From Microbacterium hydrocarbonoxydans (lineage in GTDB: Bacteria > Actinomycetota > Actinomycetes > Actinomycetales > Microbacteriaceae), in the NCBI RefSeq assembly GCF_000956475.1, contig NZ_JYJB01000004.1, positions 124,001 to 188,000 of the forward strand: 64,000 nucleotides of DNA, read 5' to 3'. Of the stretch, positions 17,139 through 25,664 are shown one piece after another. The position numbers and the translations under genes are program-made. Below the pieces are notes generated by a model. That model saw nothing but the letters and a program-made list of their open reading frames with translations. It did no database searches and was not told the DNA's origin. Numbering within the stretch: the stretch's first letter is position 1; each line of letters opens with the position of its first letter.

Positions 17139-19028
17139 GTGACTGCTTCCCCCGACGACCGCACCCCCGAGGTGGCTGACGCCGCGAGCACGCCCGCGAA
17201 GCGAGAGGCTGAGCGAGCGGAGCGAGAAGAGGTGAAGAAGCCGGCCCGCAAGACGCCAGCCCGCAAGCCCCCGGCGAAGCGCGCGCCCTCGCAGAAGGCG
17301 GCGCAGAACGCGACGGCGTCGCTCGAGGCGGTGTCGGAGCCCCCGGTCAGATCGGATGCGGGGAACACCGGCGCCGACACAAGCGGCGCGGCGAACAGCG
17401 GTGCGGTGAAGAAGCCGACTGCGGCTGCCGCCCGCGCCGCCGCTGCCAAGAACTCGGCAGCGCGATCCGCGGCGCCGAAGTCCGGGGCCGACACGACGAA
17501 GGCCGCGGCGAAGCGTCCCTCGGCCGCGTCGAAGACGGCCGCGGCCAAGGCAGCGGCAGAGCGCTCGGCTGCCGCGAAGAGCACCGCACGAACCGCCGCG
17601 GCGAAGCGCAACACGGCCAAGACGGCTGCCGCGGTCACTGCTGCCAAGACGGCGGCGGCCAAGAAGGCTGCCGCGGCGAAGGCTGCGGAGGAAGCGAAGG
17701 CTGCCGAGGAAGCGGCGGCCGCGAAGGAAGCCCTGGCTGCCGAGGCCGCCCCCGCGGTGCAGGACGCCAGCGGGGGAGCGGCTCCCGCGCCTGTGGATGC
17801 ATCCGCTGATGAGCCCGCCGTCGAAGCCGCTCCTGTCGATGCCGCGCCGCTCGCAGCCGAGGCCCCGGTCGAGGACGCTCCGATCGTCGAGGAGGCTCCC
17901 GCTGAGGAGGCTCCCGTCGAGGAAGCTCCGGTTGAGGAGGCTCCTGTTGAGGAGGCTCCTGTTGGGGAGGCTCCTGTTGAGGAGATTCCTGTTGTCGACG
18001 ATGCTCCCGTAGAGGACGCTTTCGTCGTGGAGGCCTCTTCCGTCGAGGATGCTCGCGTAGAGGCGGCGCCTGTCGAGGACGCACCTGTCGAGGACGCACC
18101 AGTCGAGGTAGATCCCGTCGATGCTCCCGAGCAGGCGGCGCCCGAGACGCCGGTCGACGACGTGCCCGCGACGCCCGAGCCGAACCTGCTCCGCTCTGCC
18201 GACGTGACGGAGGGCACGGAGCCGCTCGTCGCAGCATCCGCTCCGTCCGTTCCACCGGCGAACGCGGGCGCCGAGGCCATTCGGATCCGCCGTCTGGTGA
18301 AGACCTTCGGCGATCACGTCGCGGTCAACGGCATCGACCTGAGCGTCCCTGCCGGCTCGTTCTACGGCATCGTGGGGCCGAATGGCGCGGGCAAGACGAC
18401 CACCCTGTCGATCGTCGCGGGGCTGCTGCGCGCAGACTCCGGCGAGATCATGATCTGCGGCATCGACCAGTCGGCGAAGCCTCTCGCCGCTAAGCGAGTG
18501 ATGGGTGTGCTGCCCGACCGGCTGCGCACCTTCGACCGCCTCACCGGCCGACAGCTGCTCCACTACTACGGCCTGCTGCGCGGGTTGTCGTCGAACGTGA
18601 TCGAGAAGCGCGTGGCGGACCTCGCCCGCGCATTCGACCTGGGGGATGCGCTCAGCCGCGTCGTGTCCGACTATTCGGCCGGTATGACGAAGAAGATCAT
18701 GCTGGCCGGAGCCATGATCCACTCGCCCCGGGTGCTCGTGCTCGATGAGCCGTTCGAGGCCGTCGATCCGGTCTCCTCCGCGGTCATCCTCGACATCCTG
18801 CGTGCCTATGTCGCCCACGGCGGCACCGTGATCCTCTCCAGCCACGGCATGGACCTGGTCGAGCGGGTGTGCTCTCGCGTCGCGATCATCGTCGCGGGCG
18901 ACGTGCTCGCGGAGGGGACGATCGACGAGGTCAGGGCCGGGCAGACCCTCGAGTCGCGGTTCGTGGAGCTCGCAGGATCCAGCGGCGAGGTGGAGGGGCT
19001 CGAATGGCTGCACACGTTCTCCGACTGA
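17139..19028 (+). CDS. ABC transporter ATP-binding protein with a long Lys/Ala and Glu/Pro/Val-rich N-terminal extension
   Basis: ATPase of an ABC-2-type exporter with the permease encoded next (629 aa; ordinary ATPases are about 250-310). The ABC domain occupies about residues 380-629, with Walker A GPNGAGKT near residue 412, a signature YSAGM and Walker B VLVLDEP. Residues 1-379 are low complexity: first basic KKPAR and KAAA repeats like a histone H1 tail, then an acidic stretch of seven five-residue EEAPV units. No signal peptide or membrane helix is present in the tail. GTG start at 17139 with TACCCT 6 nt upstream. A later start, e.g. GTG near 18205, would remove the tail. Cargo is unknown. 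Confidence 0.82.
   Translation: MTASPDDRTPEVADAASTPAKREAERAEREEVKKPARKTPARKPPAKRAPSQKAAQNATASLEAVSEPPVRSDAGNTGADTSGAANSGAVKKPTAAAARAAAAKNSAARSAAPKSGADTTKAAAKRPSAASKTAAAKAAAERSAAAKSTARTAAAKRNTAKTAAAVTAAKTAAAKKAAAAKAAEEAKAAEEAAAAKEALAAEAAPAVQDASGGAAPAPVDASADEPAVEAAPVDAAPLAAEAPVEDAPIVEEAPAEEAPVEEAPVEEAPVEEAPVGEAPVEEIPVVDDAPVEDAFVVEASSVEDARVEAAPVEDAPVEDAPVEVDPVDAPEQAAPETPVDDVPATPEPNLLRSADVTEGTEPLVAASAPSVPPANAGAEAIRIRRLVKTFGDHVAVNGIDLSVPAGSFYGIVGPNGAGKTTTLSIVAGLLRADSGEIMICGIDQSAKPLAAKRVMGVLPDRLRTFDRLTGRQLLHYYGLLRGLSSNVIEKRVADLARAFDLGDALSRVVSDYSAGMTKKIMLAGAMIHSPRVLVLDEPFEAVDPVSSAVILDILRAYVAHGGTVILSSHGMDLVERVCSRVAIIVAGDVLAEGTIDEVRAGQTLESRFVELAGSSGEVEGLEWLHTFSD
17886..17990 (+). repeat. Seven tandem 15-nt units coding for EEAPV-type repeats
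   Basis: Seven in-frame units of the form GTTGAGGAGGCTCCT, with small differences, run in series inside the ABC ATPase tail. They encode Val-Glu-Glu-Ala-Pro with Gly and Ile variants at the end. The near-identity of units four to six suggests recent slippage expansion. Confidence 0.85.
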
Positions 19029-20569
19029 GAGCTGCTCTGCTGATCGGAGCGCTGCGCGGCGAGCGCCGTCTGCGCACGATCGGCGCGCTCGTGATCGTCG
19101 CGGCGCTCACCGTCGTCGTGTGCGCCGCCGTGCTCAGCCTCGACGAGGCGCCGGTGGCCGTCGCGCGCACCGTCGTCGTGCTCGGCGGCGCGGCGATCCT
19201 CCTCGGCTTCCTGATCGGCCCGATCCTGGTCGGCGCGACCGATCAGCTCGACCCGCGCAGATTCGCGGTGTTCGGCGTCGACGAGCGGCGGATGCCGTGG
19301 ATCCTCGCTCTGGCGGCGTTCGTCAGCGTGCCCAGCTTCGCTGTGCTCGCGGTGAACGTGTGCGTGTGCATCGTCGCGATCCAGCTCGGCACGCCGTGGC
19401 TCGTGGCAGTGCTGATGACGTTCGTCGGCGTCGTGACGACCCTGCTCGCGGCGCGGATAGGAATGGCGATCAACGCACTGCTGCTGCCAGAGCGCCGCTC
19501 GCGCGAACTCACCTCCCTGTTCGCGCTCGCCGTGATCGTGATCGCCTTCCCCGTCGCCGTCTTCCTCGCATCGCTGCGCTGGGACGGTCACGTGCCCGCG
19601 ACCGTGGCCTCGGTGACCGGCACGGTCGGGCTCACTCCGTTCGCCGCCCCCTCCGGGTTCCTGTTCGCGGTGGCTCTCGACGACACCGCGGGCGCCTGGG
19701 CGAGCGGCATCATCGCCGTGGCGACCGCGATCGTCTGCTGGGGCGCGTGGACGTGGCTCGTGCGCCGTCTGCTCACCACGACGGCGCGTCCTTTCGCCTC
19801 CCGAGAGCGCACCGGGCTCGGCTGGTTCGGTCTTCTGCCGTCGAACGCGTTCGGAGCGATCGCCGCGCGCAGCCTGGTCTACTGGTTCCGCGACCGTCGC
19901 TACATCGTCAACATCATCGTGGTCCCCGTGGCGGGCGTTCTCAGTGTGTTCCCCCTCCTCGTCGCGGGCGTGCCGCTGGAGATCGCCGCACTCGTGCCGG
20001 TCCCGGTGATGGCCCTCTTCTTCGGATGGCTCCCGCACAACGACGTCGCCTACGACTCGACCGCACTGTGGACGCACATCGCCAGCGGCGTGCGCGGACT
20101 TCCCGATCGTCTGGGGCGTCTTGTTCCCGTGATGCTCGTAGCGGTGCCCGTCCTCGCGATCACCGTGCCGCTGACCCTGCTGTGGATCGCCGACTGGCGG
20201 CTGCTCTTCCCGCTGACAGGACTCGCTGCGAGCCTGCTCCTGTCGGGCCTCGGCATCTCGAGCGTCGTCTCGGTGATCGCGCCGTACGCGGTCTCGCGCC
20301 CGGGCGACAGCCCGTTCCAGCAGCCGCAGCGGCCGACCTCGCGCGGCGCGTTCGGCCCGGCATCCGCGTTCCTCGGCGCCATCGTGTTGAGCGTCCCGAC
20401 GATCTGGCTGTTCGTGCTCACGATCGTCGAGGGATCGCAGTACGCGCCCGCGACGTTGTGGGCAGGGGTGGCCACGGGCGTCGGCGCGCTTCTGGTCGGC
20501 ACCGCGGTCGGCGGGAAGGTGTTCGAGCGCGACGGCGAGCGACTGATGGAGTTCGTCGAGACGGCCTGA
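19004..20569 (+). CDS. ABC-2-type transporter permease
   Basis: Polytopic membrane protein (521 aa) with about 12 hydrophobic segments, paired with the ATPase upstream. The start is ATG 19004, inside the end of the ATPase gene (25-nt overlap), preceded by GGAGGGG with 6-nt spacing, so the two subunits are translationally coupled. The protein is all membrane, with a cytoplasmic loop holding SRERTGLGWFG near the middle and ARPGDSPFQQPQRP late. The size fits a fused or duplicated ABC-2 permease. No substrate-binding protein is present, which favours export. The cargo is unknown. Confidence 0.8.
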   Translation: MAAHVLRLRAALLIGALRGERRLRTIGALVIVAALTVVVCAAVLSLDEAPVAVARTVVVLGGAAILLGFLIGPILVGATDQLDPRRFAVFGVDERRMPWILALAAFVSVPSFAVLAVNVCVCIVAIQLGTPWLVAVLMTFVGVVTTLLAARIGMAINALLLPERRSRELTSLFALAVIVIAFPVAVFLASLRWDGHVPATVASVTGTVGLTPFAAPSGFLFAVALDDTAGAWASGIIAVATAIVCWGAWTWLVRRLLTTTARPFASRERTGLGWFGLLPSNAFGAIAARSLVYWFRDRRYIVNIIVVPVAGVLSVFPLLVAGVPLEIAALVPVPVMALFFGWLPHNDVAYDSTALWTHIASGVRGLPDRLGRLVPVMLVAVPVLAITVPLTLLWIADWRLLFPLTGLAASLLLSGLGISSVVSVIAPYAVSRPGDSPFQQPQRPTSRGAFGPASAFLGAIVLSVPTIWLFVLTIVEGSQYAPATLWAGVATGVGALLVGTAVGGKVFERDGERLMEFVETA

Positions 20570-20610
20570 GCGGCCGCCCGCAGACGGCCTGACGCGACTA
20601 GACTCGCGGG

Positions 20611-20877
20611 ATGAGTACTCCGCTGGACAGCCCCGATCAGGGCGGCGTGACAACGCTTGATCGCGAACTGGAAGAGCTTCTCCGAGAAGAGAATCTCGAG
20701 CCGGGCGACCACGAGCGTTTCTCGCACTATGTGAAGAAGGACAAGATCCTCGAGTCGGCGATCACCGGCAAGCCCGTGCGCGCGCTGTGCGGCAAGAAGT
20801 GGACTCCGGGGCGCGACCCCGAGAAGTTCCCGATCTGCCCCACGTGCAAGGAGATCTACGAGTCGATGGTCGGCTGA
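20611..20877 (+). CDS. DUF3039 family protein
   Basis: Small soluble protein (88 aa) of an actinobacteria-wide family of unknown function. The core HYVKKDKILESAITGKPVRALCGKKW followed by CPTCKEIYE gives three Cys (CGK...CPTC) that could bind zinc, but a fourth ligand is not obvious. The ATG at 20611 follows TAGACT (20599-20604) by 6 nt, a textbook leaderless arrangement, with no Shine-Dalgarno. Between its stop and the pncB stop (20878-20934) nothing is seen. Function unknown. Confidence 0.88.
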   Translation: MSTPLDSPDQGGVTTLDRELEELLREENLEPGDHERFSHYVKKDKILESAITGKPVRALCGKKWTPGRDPEKFPICPTCKEIYESMVG

Positions 20878-20934
20878 CCCGCATCGACGCTCTTCGACTC
20901 GTCGCTGCGCTCCTCGCTCAGTGACCGAGCGGTC

Positions 20935-22260
20935 CTAACGGGCATCGACGAACTCCGTCGGAATCGCCGGGTCGGACTTGCTGAGCGCCAGAGCGCGTAC
21001 CGGCAGCTCTTCGCGCACCCTCAGGTAGTGCTCGCGAGCGGATGCCGTCCCCTCGACGCCTTCGTACGAGCGGTCGATCTCGCCGGACTCCACGAAGGTC
21101 ACCTGAAGCGCGCGCCCATCCGGGTGCTCGACCGCCGAGTCGAGCGGCTCGAAGCCGTCTGAGACCACGACGGTCTCCGCGACGGCCACGCCATCCGCGA
21201 TGGTGCGGAAGGCGGCCTTGCGGCCGCCGTGCGAGGCCTTGTCGGCGGATGCCTTCGCCACCGAGATCCATGCCCCGTCGGAGTCCTGCCGTGCCACGAG
21301 CTTGTAGACCATGCTCGCGGTCGGATAGCCGGAGCCCGTGACGACGGACGTGCCGACGCCGTACGCATCCACGGGCGACGCCGCGAGGGCCGCGATCGCG
21401 TACTCGTCGAGGTCGCTGGTCACCGTGATCTTCGTCGCCGTCGCGCCGAGCTCGTCGAGCTGGGCGCGCACCTCGGCCGCGACGATCGGCAGGTCGCCGG
21501 AGTCGATGCGCACACCGCCGAGCGATGTGCCGGCGACGCGGATCGCCGTCTCCACGCCCGTGCGGATGTCATAGGTGTCCACGAGCAGCGTCGTAGCGGT
21601 GCCGAGGCTGTCGATCTGCGCCCTGAATGCGTCTTCCTCGCTGTCGTGCAGCAGCGTCCAGGAGTGTGCGGCTGTGCCCATGGTCGGGATGCCCCAGCGC
21701 CGCCCCGCCTCGAGGTTGCTCGTCGCGCTGAAGCCCGCGATGTACGCCGCGCGAGCCGCGGCGACGGCGGAGTGCTCGGCGGCTCGACGCGACCCCATCT
21801 CCGCGAGCGGCCGCTCGCCGGCCGCGATGCTCATGCGGGCGGCGGCCGTGGCGACGGCGGAGTCGTGGTTCAGGATGCTGAGGGCGAGGGTCTCGAGCAC
21901 GACGGCGTCGGCGAAGGTGCCCTCGACGGTGAGGATGGGGGAGCCGGGGAAGTACAGCTCGCCCTCGCGATAGCCGCGGATGGACCCGGTGAAGCGGTAG
22001 TTCTCGAGGTAGGCGAGCGACGCGGCATCCACCATGTTCTCGTCGCGCAGGAACCGCAGCTCCTCCTCGCCGAAGCGGAAGTCGCGCAGCAGCGTCAGGA
22101 GCCTGCCTGTTCCCGCCACGACGCCGAAACGCCTGCCGCCGGAGAGGCGGCGCGAGAACAGCTCGAACACGCTGGGTCGCGATGCGGTGCCGTCGCGGAG
22201 GGCAGCGGCGAGCATGGTAAGTTCGTAGCGGTCGGTGAGAAGCGCCGTCGACGTCGTCAT
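20935..22260 (-). CDS. pncB: Nicotinate phosphoribosyltransferase
   Basis: Joins nicotinate to PRPP, with ATP hydrolysis, to give nicotinate mononucleotide in NAD salvage (441 aa). The N-terminal LLTDRYELTMLAAAL is the family signature, and VDTYD and RIDSGDL are the phosphoribosyl-binding strands. The ATG at 22260 has TAGGCT (plus-strand 22267-22272) 6 nt upstream, so the mRNA is probably leaderless. An in-frame GTG two codons earlier is the alternative. It is divergent from murI across a gap that contains REP-like repeats. Confidence 0.92.
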   Translation of the reverse strand: MTTSTALLTDRYELTMLAAALRDGTASRPSVFELFSRRLSGGRRFGVVAGTGRLLTLLRDFRFGEEELRFLRDENMVDAASLAYLENYRFTGSIRGYREGELYFPGSPILTVEGTFADAVVLETLALSILNHDSAVATAAARMSIAAGERPLAEMGSRRAAEHSAVAAARAAYIAGFSATSNLEAGRRWGIPTMGTAAHSWTLLHDSEEDAFRAQIDSLGTATTLLVDTYDIRTGVETAIRVAGTSLGGVRIDSGDLPIVAAEVRAQLDELGATATKITVTSDLDEYAIAALAASPVDAYGVGTSVVTGSGYPTASMVYKLVARQDSDGAWISVAKASADKASHGGRKAAFRTIADGVAVAETVVVSDGFEPLDSAVEHPDGRALQVTFVESGEIDRSYEGVEGTASAREHYLRVREELPVRALALSKSDPAIPTEFVDAR

Positions 22261-22287
22261 GAGCACAGCCTACTGATCCGCGTGGGA

Positions 22288-22343
22288 CCCTGAGCGTGTC
22301 GAAGGGTCGCTGAGCCTGCTGGGTCCCTGAGCCTGTCGAAGGG
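22288..22343. repeat. Two REP-like palindromic elements between pncB and murI
   Basis: Two 19-nt copies, CCCTGAGCGTGTCGAAGGG (22288-22306) and CCCTGAGCCTGTCGAAGGG (22325-22343), with a partial GCTGAGCCTG between them. The same sequence family recurs as a variant at 23958-23976 and, more diverged, at 53652-53703. Dispersed elements of this sequence are common in high-GC genomes (knowledge from memory, not checked). Confidence 0.75.
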
Positions 22344-22367
22344 CGGTCGCGGGTAGGCTGGGTAGTC

Positions 22368-23204
22368 ATGAACGACGCCCCGATCGGAATCTTCGACTCC
22401 GGTGTCGGCGGGCTGACGGTGGCGAGGGCCATCCGCGCCCAGCTGCCCCGCGAGTCGTTCGTCTACATCGGCGACACCGCGCATTCGCCCTATGGTCCCA
22501 AGCCCATCGCCGACGTGCGGCGCTATTCGCTCGAGGTGCTCGACACGCTGGTCGACCAGGGCGTCAAGATGCTCGTGATCGCATGCAACACGGCATCCGC
22601 CGCCATGCTCCGCGATGCGCGTGAGCGGTACGACGTCCCGGTCGTCGAGGTGATCGGGCCGGCCGTGCGCCGGGCCGTGTCCACCACGCGCAACGGGCGG
22701 GTCGGCGTGATCGGCACGGTCGGCACGATCGGGTCGCGCGCCTACCAGGACATGCTCGAGGTGAACGAGCGGCTCGAGGTCTTCACCGCGGCCTGCCCGC
22801 GTTTCGTCGAGTTCGTCGAGGCGGGGATCACCGGGACGCCCGAGGTGCTGGCCGTGGCAGAGGAGTATCTGGCGCCGCTGCGCGATGCCGGCGTCGACAC
22901 GCTCGTGCTCGGATGCACGCACTACCCGTTCCTGCGCGGAGCGATCAGCTACGTGATGGGGGAGGGCGTAACGCTCGTCTCGAGCGACGACGAGACCGCG
23001 GGCGACGTGTACCGCCAGCTCGTGCGCGCCGATCAGCTCGCCTCTCCCGACGCGAACGCGACGTACGTCTACGAGGCGACCGGCGACTCGACCGCCGAGT
23101 TCACGGCTCTCGCCAACCGCCTGATGGGCCACGAGGTGCGCGACGTGCAGCTCGTGCAGACCGGGGTCATCGACCTGCCGGCATCCGTCATCGACGCTCT
23201 CTGA
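22368..23204 (+). CDS. murI: Glutamate racemase
   Basis: Cofactor-independent racemase that makes D-glutamate for peptidoglycan (278 aa). [10 protein letters not shown] is at the N-terminus; the two catalytic Cys are in VIACNTASA and LGCTHYP. The ATG at 22368 lies 8 nt after TAGGCT. It begins a run murI-rph-rdgB with gaps of 25 nt and a 4-nt overlap, an order common in actinobacteria. Expression may extend into the metal-efflux gene, though that has its own -10. Confidence 0.94.
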   Translation: MNDAPIGIFDSGVGGLTVARAIRAQLPRESFVYIGDTAHSPYGPKPIADVRRYSLEVLDTLVDQGVKMLVIACNTASAAMLRDARERYDVPVVEVIGPAVRRAVSTTRNGRVGVIGTVGTIGSRAYQDMLEVNERLEVFTAACPRFVEFVEAGITGTPEVLAVAEEYLAPLRDAGVDTLVLGCTHYPFLRGAISYVMGEGVTLVSSDDETAGDVYRQLVRADQLASPDANATYVYEATGDSTAEFTALANRLMGHEVRDVQLVQTGVIDLPASVIDAL

Positions 23205-23229
23205 CCCCCACCCCAACAGAAGGAAGCCC

Positions 23230-23988
23230 ATGTCATCCATCGTCCGCGCCGACGGCCGCGCCACCGACCAGCTCCGCGAGATCACGATCGAACGCGGCTG
23301 GAGCGCGCACGCCGAGGGCTCTGCCCTGATCAGCTTCGGCGGCACGAAGGTGCTGTGCACGGCATCCTTCACGAACGGCGTTCCCCGCTGGCTCACCGGC
23401 AAGGGCAAGGGCTGGGTCACCGCCGAGTACGCCATGCTGCCCCGCGCGACGAACAGCCGCAACGACCGTGAGAGCGTGAAAGGCCGCATCGGCGGCCGCA
23501 CGCACGAGATCTCGCGTCTGATCGGCCGTGCTCTGCGCGCCGTGGTCGACACCAAGGCACTCGGCGAGAACACGATCGTGATCGACTGCGACGTGCTGCA
23601 GGCCGATGGCGGAACCCGCACCGCGGCGATCACGGGCGCCTACGTCGCGCTGGCGGATGCGATCGAGTGGGGGCGCGAGAAGAAGTTCATCGGGAAGAAC
23701 TCGAAGCCGCTGCTCGACTCCGTCGCCGCGGTCTCCGTCGGCATCATCGACGGCGAGCCCATGCTCGATCTGGCATACGTCGAGGACGTGCGCGCCGAGA
23801 CCGACATGAACGTCGTCGTCACCGGTCGCGGTCTCTTCGTCGAGGTGCAGGGAACCGCAGAGGGCGCGCCCTTCGACAAGCGCGAGCTCGACGCCCTGCT
23901 CGACCTCGGCGTCGCCGGCTGCGCCGACCTGAAGGACCTCCAGCTCAAGGCCCTCGACCCTTCCACGGGCTCAGGGATCCAGCGATGA
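23230..23988 (+). CDS. rph: Ribonuclease PH
   Basis: Phosphate-dependent 3'-5' exoribonuclease that trims tRNA precursors and adds or removes 3' nucleotides (252 aa). Family blocks seen: [39 protein letters not shown] and [19 protein letters not shown] Shine-Dalgarno GAAGGAAG precedes the ATG. The last nine or so codons (PSTGSGIQR) are encoded by a REP-like element and probably are not part of the ancestral protein. The stop overlaps the rdgB start (ATGA). Confidence 0.94.
   Translation: MSSIVRADGRATDQLREITIERGWSAHAEGSALISFGGTKVLCTASFTNGVPRWLTGKGKGWVTAEYAMLPRATNSRNDRESVKGRIGGRTHEISRLIGRALRAVVDTKALGENTIVIDCDVLQADGGTRTAAITGAYVALADAIEWGREKKFIGKNSKPLLDSVAAVSVGIIDGEPMLDLAYVEDVRAETDMNVVVTGRGLFVEVQGTAEGAPFDKRELDALLDLGVAGCADLKDLQLKALDPSTGSGIQR
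23958..23976. repeat. REP-like element inside the 3' end of rph
   Basis: CCCTTCCACGGGCTCAGGG matches the reverse complement of the 22325-22343 element (CCCTTCGACAGGCTCAGGG) at all but two positions. It lies in the last codons of rph, just before the rdgB start, so it supplies the C-terminal Pro-Ser-Thr-Gly-Ser-Gly. Confidence 0.65.
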
Positions 23989-24578
23989 AAGTGGTCCTCG
24001 CCACGCACAACCCGCACAAGGTGGCGGAGTTCCAGCAGATCGTCGCCCAGGTGCGGCCGGACCTCGAGATCGTCGGCTACGACGGGCCGGAGCCGGTCGA
24101 GGACGGCGTGACCTTCGCGGAGAACGCCCTCATCAAGGCACGTGCCGCGGCTGCGCACACGGGGCTCGCTGCCCTCGCCGACGACTCCGGCATCTGTGTC
24201 GACGTGCTCGGGGGATCGCCCGGAGTGTTCTCGGCGTACTGGGCGGGACAGCGCAAGGATGCCGCAGCCAACCTCGAGCTGCTGCTCGACCAGCTGCGCG
24301 ACATCGCCGACCCGCATCGTGCGGCGCACTTCAACTCGACGATCGCACTGGTGACGCCCGGCGGCGCGGAGCACGTGGTCGTCGGGAAGTGGCCCGGTCG
24401 TCTGGCGCACCAGGCGTCCGGCGGCGGGGGATTCGGTTACGACCCGATCTTCATCCCCGAGGGACAGTCCGCAGGGCAGGAGCGCACTGTGGGCGATTTC
24501 ACCGCCGAGGAGAAGCAGTCCCAGTCGCATCGCGCGCGGGCGTTCGCCGAGCTCGTGCCGCTGCTCGCGACCCTGTAG
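23985..24578 (+). CDS. rdgB: XTP/dITP pyrophosphatase (RdgB/HAM1 family)
   Basis: Hydrolyses dITP, XTP and ITP to monophosphates and keeps deaminated purines out of nucleic acids (197 aa). Markers: N-terminal [25 protein letters not shown] with the catalytic-site [23 protein letters not shown] and the C-terminal SHRARAF. The ATG at 23985 overlaps the rph stop, so translation is coupled. Rph-RdgB adjacency is conserved in many bacteria. Confidence 0.94.
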   Translation: MKVVLATHNPHKVAEFQQIVAQVRPDLEIVGYDGPEPVEDGVTFAENALIKARAAAAHTGLAALADDSGICVDVLGGSPGVFSAYWAGQRKDAAANLELLLDQLRDIADPHRAAHFNSTIALVTPGGAEHVVVGKWPGRLAHQASGGGGFGYDPIFIPEGQSAGQERTVGDFTAEEKQSQSHRARAFAELVPLLATL

Positions 24579-24656
24579 CCGCTACTGAGAATCGTTACCC
24601 TTCCCGACTAGGCCAAACGGCCCTATGGCGGCCGGGGGCCGGTCTAGCCTGGTCAT

Positions 24657-25577
24657 ATGCACGATCACGCGCCCGCATCAGGCGGCATCCGCGCGGCAGG
24701 CCACCGTCGCCTGCTGGCGATCTCGCTGTGCCTCACAGCGGCCATCATGGTCGTGCAGGTCGTGGGGGCCGTTCTCACCGGTTCGCTGGCGCTGCTGGCC
24801 GACGCCGCACACATGTTCACCGACGCCTCGGCGCTCGTGATCGCTCTGATCGCGGCCTCCGTGGCCGCACGCCCCGCAGACGATCGTCGCACCTTCGGCT
24901 ATCAGCGCGCCGAGGTGTTCGGCGCGCTGATCAATGCCGTGATCCTGATCGCGCTCGCCGGATGGGTCGGCGTCGAGGCGGTTCTGCGGCTCGTGAACCC
25001 CGGGGAGACCGAGGTGGCGGGCGGGCTCATGCTCGTCGTCGCGGCGGTCGGACTCGTCGCCAACGGCGTCTCGATGTGGCTGCTCAGCCGCGCGCAGCGC
25101 ACGAGCATGAACGTGCGGGGTGCCTATCTCGAGGTGATGGGCGATCTGATCGGCTCGGCGATGGTGATCGTCGCGGCCATCGTGATCGTGGCGACCGGAT
25201 GGATGCCGGCGGATGCGATCGCGTCGATGCTCATCGCGGTCATGATCATCCCGCGGGCGATCTCGCTGCTGCGAGAGGTGTTCTCCGTGCTGGCGGAGTC
25301 GGCCCCGAAGGGCACGGCGGTGAGTGAGATCCGCGCGCACCTGCTGGGCTATGAGGGCGTCGTCGGCGTGCACGATGTCCACGTGTGGCAGCTCACTCGC
25401 GGCGCCCCGGTCTTCACGGCGCACGTGAGCGTGGCGCCGCAGCTGTTCGAGAGCGGGCGTTCGGCGAGGCTGCTCGCCGACATGCAGTCGTGCCTCGCAG
25501 AGCACTTCGACGTGGAGCACTCGACGTTCCAGATCGAGCCGGCCGAGCAGTCGGACTGTGAGCCGCATCACGCCTGA
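24657..25577 (+). CDS. Cation diffusion facilitator (Zn/Co/Cd efflux)
   Basis: Proton-coupled metal exporter of the CDF/CzcD family (306 aa) in the cytoplasmic membrane. Six membrane helices lie between about residues 20 and 205, with a C-terminal cytoplasmic metal-binding domain ending in a His/Cys-bearing tail. The transport site has the usual H52xxxD56 in helix 2 (AHMFTD), but helix 5 reads YLEVMGD, that is E159xxxD163 instead of HxxxD. The N-terminus MHDHAP also carries His. ATG 24657 follows TAGCCT by 6 nt. A weak TGAGAATCGTTAC about 70 nt upstream resembles half a Zur-type site, but I would not rely on it. Confidence 0.9.
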   Translation: MHDHAPASGGIRAAGHRRLLAISLCLTAAIMVVQVVGAVLTGSLALLADAAHMFTDASALVIALIAASVAARPADDRRTFGYQRAEVFGALINAVILIALAGWVGVEAVLRLVNPGETEVAGGLMLVVAAVGLVANGVSMWLLSRAQRTSMNVRGAYLEVMGDLIGSAMVIVAAIVIVATGWMPADAIASMLIAVMIIPRAISLLREVFSVLAESAPKGTAVSEIRAHLLGYEGVVGVHDVHVWQLTRGAPVFTAHVSVAPQLFESGRSARLLADMQSCLAEHFDVEHSTFQIEPAEQSDCEPHHA

Positions 25578-25584
25578 CTCCATA

Positions 25585-25648
25585 ATGCAATCTCCGGGTT
25601 GCATCTGATCATCGAGTAGTGCAACTATGGGGTTGCACTACTCGATGA
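25585..25648 (+). promoter_or_regulatory. Two matching operator-like inverted repeats before the SDR gene
   Basis: TGCAA-N8-TTGCA occurs twice: 25586-25603 and 25620-25637, centres 34 nt apart, the spacing of about three helical turns. The second copy sits inside a perfect hairpin of 17-bp arms, TCATCGAGTAGTGCAAC (25609-25625) and its complement (25632-25648), with a six-base loop. The repeat of both arms and spacer length points to a dimeric regulator binding at two sites. The SDR gene starts 16 nt downstream, so repression of that gene is likely. No regulator gene adjoins it. Confidence 0.65.
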
Positions 25649-25664
25649 CGCTCGGAGGAAAGAC

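Noticed and set aside
24590..24612. Zur-type site TGAGAATCGTTAC before the metal exporter
   Set aside because: Only half of the palindrome is convincing, so regulation by Zur cannot be claimed.
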